Assembly: GCA_013812515.1 (NCBI GenBank)
Contig: JACCTI010000051.1
Span: 1 to 9,255, forward strand
Length of the DNA stretch: 9,255 bases
Reading direction: 5' to 3'
From: Chthoniobacterales bacterium
GTDB lineage: Bacteria; Verrucomicrobiota; Verrucomicrobiia; Chthoniobacterales; UBA10450
The notes under the pieces were generated by a model. It was not told the origin of the DNA, did no database searches, and worked only from the letters and a program-made list of their open reading frames with translations. The translations under genes and the position numbers were made by a program. Position 1 is the stretch's first letter. Every line of letters begins with the position of its first letter. This document shows positions 6,621 to 9,255 of this stretch, one piece after another.

Positions 6621-6647
6621 AGCCGGGTCAGCGCCCCCAGCTACAAC
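6621..6647 (-). repeat. REP-like hairpin, GTAG head (right copy of an inverted pair)
   Basis: On the minus strand it reads GTTGTAGC, with AGCTGGG pairing to CCCGGCT (one G-U). With the left copy and its 28-nt spacer it could also form one long cruciform over 6565-6647. It contains the 13-mer shared with the REP at 4970-4996. Confidence 0.75.
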
Positions 6648-6664
6648 GTGAGCGGAAGCGGACG

Positions 6665-6693
6665 TTGACTTGCATTGCCCTCGCGGCCATCAC
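6665..6693 (+). promoter_or_regulatory. Candidate promoter for the TolB-like/TPR gene
   Basis: TTGACT (6665-6670) is one base from a consensus -35. At a 17-nt spacing lies CATCAC (6688-6693), a poor -10. If used, transcription would begin within a few bases of the GTG at 6703, giving a nearly leaderless mRNA. The weak -10 makes this tentative. Confidence 0.2.
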
Positions 6694-6702
6694 TGAACCA
6701 CG

Positions 6703-8667
6703 GTGAAGCGCAGAACTTTCTTTGCCGAACTGAAACGCCGCAAGGTCTATCGCGTCGCCATCGGCTACGCCGTCGTGGCCTGGCTGCTCATTCAGATCGT
6801 CACGCAGGTATTTCCATTTCTCGACGTTCCGAACTGGGCTATCCGTCTCGTCATTATTCTGTTCGCGCTCGGTTTCCCGATTGCAATCGTACTGGCGTGG
6901 GCCTTCGACATCACGCCGCAGGGTGTCAAACGAACGGAGGACTCGCTGGCGGGATCAGGGCGGCCGGGGTTAACGCCGCCGGTGACAATTGCGTCGATCC
7001 CGCAAAAGAGCATCGCGGTGTTGCCGTTTGAAAATCTGAGCGACGATCAGGAGAACGCCTACTTCGCCGACGGAATTCAGGACGACATCCTCGCGAACCT
7101 CTCGAAAATCGCGGACCTAAAGGTGATCAGTCGCACATCCGTGCGGCAGTATAAAACCGGCACGCGTAATCTGCGAGAGATCGGGGAGGCGCTCGCCGTG
7201 GCGCATATTCTGGAAGGGACCGTGCGGCGCGCGGGCAATCGCGTCCGCGTGAATGTGCAGCTCATTGATGCACGGACGGACGCGCACATTTGGGCCGACA
7301 CATTCGATCGGGAACTGACGGATCTGTTCGCGCTGCAAAGCGAGCTGGCGGAGCGGATCACGGTCGCGTTGCAAGCAAACTTATCGCCAAGCGAGAAGGC
7401 CGGTCTGCGGATTCACTCAACCGCGAACCTGGAGGCCTACGAAAACTATCTACGCGCGCGCGATCTCTTTCGCTGGAGCGGAGCGGGCGACCCGCGCGAG
7501 AACGGCGAGAAGGCGCTGCGCTATCTCGACCGCGCGATCACGCTCGATCCGCAGTTCGCGCTCGCTTACACGCTCGCGTCGCGCTGGCACGCGGAACTGT
7601 TTTGGTTCGGGCTTGATCGAAGCGCCGAGCGTCTGCAAAAAGCGAAAGCGGCTGCGGAAACCGCTTTGCGCTTGCGCGCCGATGCGGGCGATGGGCATCT
7701 GGCGCTGGCCTACTATCACTACTTCGGTTTTCGCGATTACGAGCGCGCGCGGGAGAAACTGGAGACCGCCCGGCGGCTCACGCCTAACGACGCTGAAATC
7801 TGGGATGCGTTTGGCGCGATTGATCGACGCCAGGGTCGCTGGCCAGATTGCGTCGCGCATCTGGAGAAAGCGCGGGAGCTCGATCCGCGAAACACCTCGG
7901 GCATTTGGAACCTGGCGGAGACCTACGCGCTGCTCGGTCGCCTTCCTGAAGCGGAACGCGCCATCGCGCAAGGGCTCGACGTAAATCCGGAGGCGCATTT
8001 CTTCTCGCTCCTCCGCGGAACGATCGCGCTGCGTTTTGCGGGCGAGACCGCGCCACTCCACGCCGCCTTGGGACAGATCCCGCGCGAATTCAATCCCGGG
8101 GGCGGAGTCACTTTGGTCGCGTTTCGATTACATCTTATGGAGCGCGACCATGCGGCTGCCGCCCGCGTGCTCGCTTCCTCCCCGCACGAGCGCTACAACG
8201 ATACCGGTCTCGGCGGTTTCGCCGGAGTGCTCGACGGCTACAGCTTTCCGCACGCGTGGCTGGAAGGAAATCTTGCTCGGGCTCGTGGTGACGAACATTC
8301 CGCGCGCCGCGCATTTGTGGTCGCGCGCGAAGACGTGGAGCATGATCTCGCCTGCTGTCCGAACGACGCGAAGGCCATGCTCATGCGCGCGTTTGTTCAG
8401 GCTGCGCTCGATCAAAAAGAAGAAGCCGCGCGCGACGCGCAACAGAGCGTCGCGATGCTGCCAGTCACGCTCGATGCGTATGATGGGCCAGTCCTGGCAA
8501 CGAACCTTGCCGCCATCTACGCGCAGGCTGGCGAGAAAGAGCGGGCGCTCGAGACCCTGACGTCATTGCGAGGCGTGCCGATGGCTGCGACTCCCGGAAC
8601 GCTCCGCCTCGAACGTGAATGGGATTCGCTCCGCGGGGATCCGCGCTTCAAGAGGTTGATTCTATAG
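6703..8667 (+). CDS. Membrane-anchored TolB-like/FlgO-type domain and TPR repeat protein
   Basis: The 654-residue protein starts at GTG with FFAELKRRKVYRVAIGYAVV, the standard opening of a family common in Verrucomicrobia and some Proteobacteria. Two membrane helices (about 17-38 and 46-67) form a hairpin, so the bulk is likely cytoplasmic or periplasmic depending on orientation. Residues about 103-225 form the TolB-like/FlgO-type alpha-beta domain (SIAVLPFENLSDD, ADGIQDDILANLSKI, VSRTS-like VISRTS, AHILEGTVRRAGNRVRVNVQ, DAHIWADTFDRE). About 240-650 are TPR-type helical repeats, for example ALRYLDRAITLDPQFALAY and NLAETYALLGRLPEAERAI. Such proteins are often fused to adenylate cyclase or DNA-binding output domains; here there is no enzymatic domain, so it is probably a scaffold or sensor. 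The stop TAG merges with the palindrome starting at 8668. A role in signalling alongside the cyclase homologue is only a guess. Confidence 0.9.
   Translation: MKRRTFFAELKRRKVYRVAIGYAVVAWLLIQIVTQVFPFLDVPNWAIRLVIILFALGFPIAIVLAWAFDITPQGVKRTEDSLAGSGRPGLTPPVTIASIPQKSIAVLPFENLSDDQENAYFADGIQDDILANLSKIADLKVISRTSVRQYKTGTRNLREIGEALAVAHILEGTVRRAGNRVRVNVQLIDARTDAHIWADTFDRELTDLFALQSELAERITVALQANLSPSEKAGLRIHSTANLEAYENYLRARDLFRWSGAGDPRENGEKALRYLDRAITLDPQFALAYTLASRWHAELFWFGLDRSAERLQKAKAAAETALRLRADAGDGHLALAYYHYFGFRDYERAREKLETARRLTPNDAEIWDAFGAIDRRQGRWPDCVAHLEKARELDPRNTSGIWNLAETYALLGRLPEAERAIAQGLDVNPEAHFFSLLRGTIALRFAGETAPLHAALGQIPREFNPGGGVTLVAFRLHLMERDHAAAARVLASSPHERYNDTGLGGFAGVLDGYSFPHAWLEGNLARARGDEHSARRAFVVAREDVEHDLACCPNDAKAMLMRAFVQAALDQKEEAARDAQQSVAMLPVTLDAYDGPVLATNLAAIYAQAGEKERALETLTSLRGVPMAATPGTLRLEREWDSLRGDPRFKRLIL
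7781..7790 (-). repeat. Copy 5 of the TCGTTAGGCG motif
   Basis: Exact reverse complement inside the TPR gene, in yet another frame (Thr-Pro-Asn-Asp). Confidence 0.8.
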
Positions 8668-8686
8668 CGGCGGTCTATGACCGCCG
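8668..8686. repeat. Perfect 8-bp hairpin immediately after the TPR gene stop
   Basis: CGGCGGTC-TAT-GACCGCCG is a perfect stem with a 3-nt loop beginning at the base after the stop codon. With the preceding CTATAG it has the layout of the GTAG-headed REPs (head ATAG instead of GTAG). No T-run follows, so it is not a classic intrinsic terminator, but it could stabilise the mRNA 3' end. Confidence 0.7.
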
Positions 8687-8710
8687 ATTGGAAGCAAACC
8701 CTTGCCGGGC

Positions 8711-8742
8711 AGCGTCGCTGTGTCGACGCTTCAGGGCGCCCT
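8711..8742. repeat. Two adjacent palindromes between convergent genes
   Basis: AGCGTCG (8711-8717) pairs perfectly with CGACGCT (8724-8730) around a 6-nt loop. AGGGCGCCCT (8733-8742) is a perfect 10-bp palindrome. CAGCGTCGC at 8710-8718 recurs as a direct repeat at 8761-8769. There is no coding evidence here. Confidence 0.55.
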
Positions 8743-8758
8743 CGAATCCGGGCCTTGT

Positions 8759-8786
8759 CACAGCGTCGCAGCGCCGTGGCTACAAC
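8759..8786 (-). repeat. REP-like hairpin with GTAG head, overlapping the transporter ATPase stop codon
   Basis: On the minus strand, GTTGTAGC precedes a 7-bp stem: CACGGCG pairs with CGCTGTG (one G-U) around a 6-nt loop. The TAG (8782-8780) is the stop codon of the OppF/DppF-type gene. The stem sequence differs from the copies at 4970 and 6565-6647, but the head GTTGTAGC is identical to the latter pair. Confidence 0.65.
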
Positions 8787-9255
8787 TGCGGCGCAATCGC
8801 GCCGCCTATCTCTGGCACGCGAATGCAAGCGGCAGAATGGTTCTCGCCCCAGGCCGCCAGCGGCGGCACCTGCGCTTTGCACGCCTCGATCATGTAGGGA
8901 CAGCGCGGATGAAACGGGCAGCCGACCGGCGGATTCATCGGTGAAGGCGGATCACCGGCGAGGACGATCCGCTTTCGCCGGCTTTCACGATTCGGATCCG
9001 GAATCGGCACCGCGCTAACGAGTGCTTTTGTGTAGGGATGCAGCGGCGCCCCAAGCACCTGATCGGGCGACCCAAGCTCGACGATCCTCCCAAGATACAT
9101 CACCGCGATTCGATGGGAGAGATGCTTCACAACGGAGAGATCGTGCGAGATGAAGACCAGCGTCAGGTCCATCTCACGCCGGAGCCGCGCGATCAGGTTG
9201 ATGATCTGCGCTTGAATCGAAACATCGAGCGCGGAGACCGGCTCGTCCGCGATGA
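8780..9255 (-). CDS. Oligopeptide/dipeptide ABC transporter ATP-binding protein (OppF/DppF type), 5'-truncated
   Basis: The minus-strand frame is open to the right edge, so the start, Walker A and LSGGQ signature lie outside. The 157 visible residues begin in Walker B (ADEP) followed by the D-loop SALD and VSIQAQIINL, a form typical of OppF/DppF rather than OppD, then the H-switch FISHD and VMYLGRIVELG. HPYTKALVSAVP and the C-terminal peptide-transporter extension follow. Four Cys at window residues 112, 118, 125 and 143 (GCPFHPRC-x6-C-x17-C) match the set that binds a [4Fe-4S] cluster in the solved Thermoanaerobacter DppD structure. The protein would power peptide import through a membrane permease pair; an oppD/dppD partner and permeases are expected further right. 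It ends APQL, with the last codon and stop lying in the REP head. ATG at 9172 is internal, not the start. Confidence 0.93.
   Translation of the reverse strand, partial: IADEPVSALDVSIQAQIINLIARLRREMDLTLVFISHDLSVVKHLSHRIAVMYLGRIVELGSPDQVLGAPLHPYTKALVSAVPIPDPNRESRRKRIVLAGDPPSPMNPPVGCPFHPRCPYMIEACKAQVPPLAAWGENHSAACIRVPEIGGAIAPQL

Noticed and set aside
8517..8882. Minus-strand 121-codon frame across the palindromic gap
   Set aside because: It overlaps the 3' ends of two solid genes and the hairpins; composition is a shadow.
1..9255. tRNA, rRNA, CRISPR array, insertion sequence or phage gene
   Set aside because: No cloverleaf-like sequence, regularly spaced repeats, transposase motif or phage protein was seen on either strand.

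Overview
The window is GC-rich bacterial chromosome with densely packed genes. It suggests a soil-type member of the Verrucomicrobia, possibly Chthoniobacterales-like. The grounds are the class of membrane-anchored TolB-like/TPR protein at 6703-8667 (opening FFAELKRR..VY..A..YAVVAWL), the receptor-like class III cyclase homologue, frequent GTG/TTG starts, no clear Shine-Dalgarno sequences, and intergenic regions full of short palindromes. This assignment is an inference from family resemblance; there is no rRNA or other decisive marker.

Layout: five genes run left to right. They are a 5'-truncated ClpX-like AAA+ unfoldase (1-1032), a membrane-bound degenerate class III nucleotide cyclase homologue (1128-2381), recR (2392-2997), lipA (3120-4007) and a small GT-A glycosyltransferase (4010-4705). 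The cyclase-recR (10 nt) and lipA-glycosyltransferase (2 nt) gaps suggest co-transcription; recR and lipA are separated by a 122-nt leader with an imperfect hairpin. A 286-nt convergent gap (4706-4991) holds a large inverted repeat and a REP-like hairpin. Two genes follow on the minus strand: a conserved protein of unknown function (4992-5516) and a RarD-type EamA permease (5585-6529). A divergent 173-nt region with an inverted REP pair separates rarD from the plus-strand TolB-like/TPR membrane protein (6703-8667). That gene converges on the 3' part of an OppF/DppF-type peptide-transporter ATPase (8780-9255, minus strand, 5' end outside the window) across 112 nt made largely of palindromes.

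Functionally the window mixes housekeeping genes (recombinational repair, lipoate synthesis, peptide import, regulated proteolysis) with two membrane signalling or scaffold proteins; no single pathway joins them. The most unusual signals are at DNA level. First, a 10-mer, TCGTTAGGCG, occurs five times exactly (plus one 9/10 match) in different reading frames and in one intergenic gap. Second, REP-like hairpins with a GTAG-type head supply the TAG stop codon of three different genes, each of which therefore ends in leucine. At protein level, the ClpX-like protein carries a decayed tandem copy of its C-terminal small domain, and the cyclase homologue has lost most catalytic residues.
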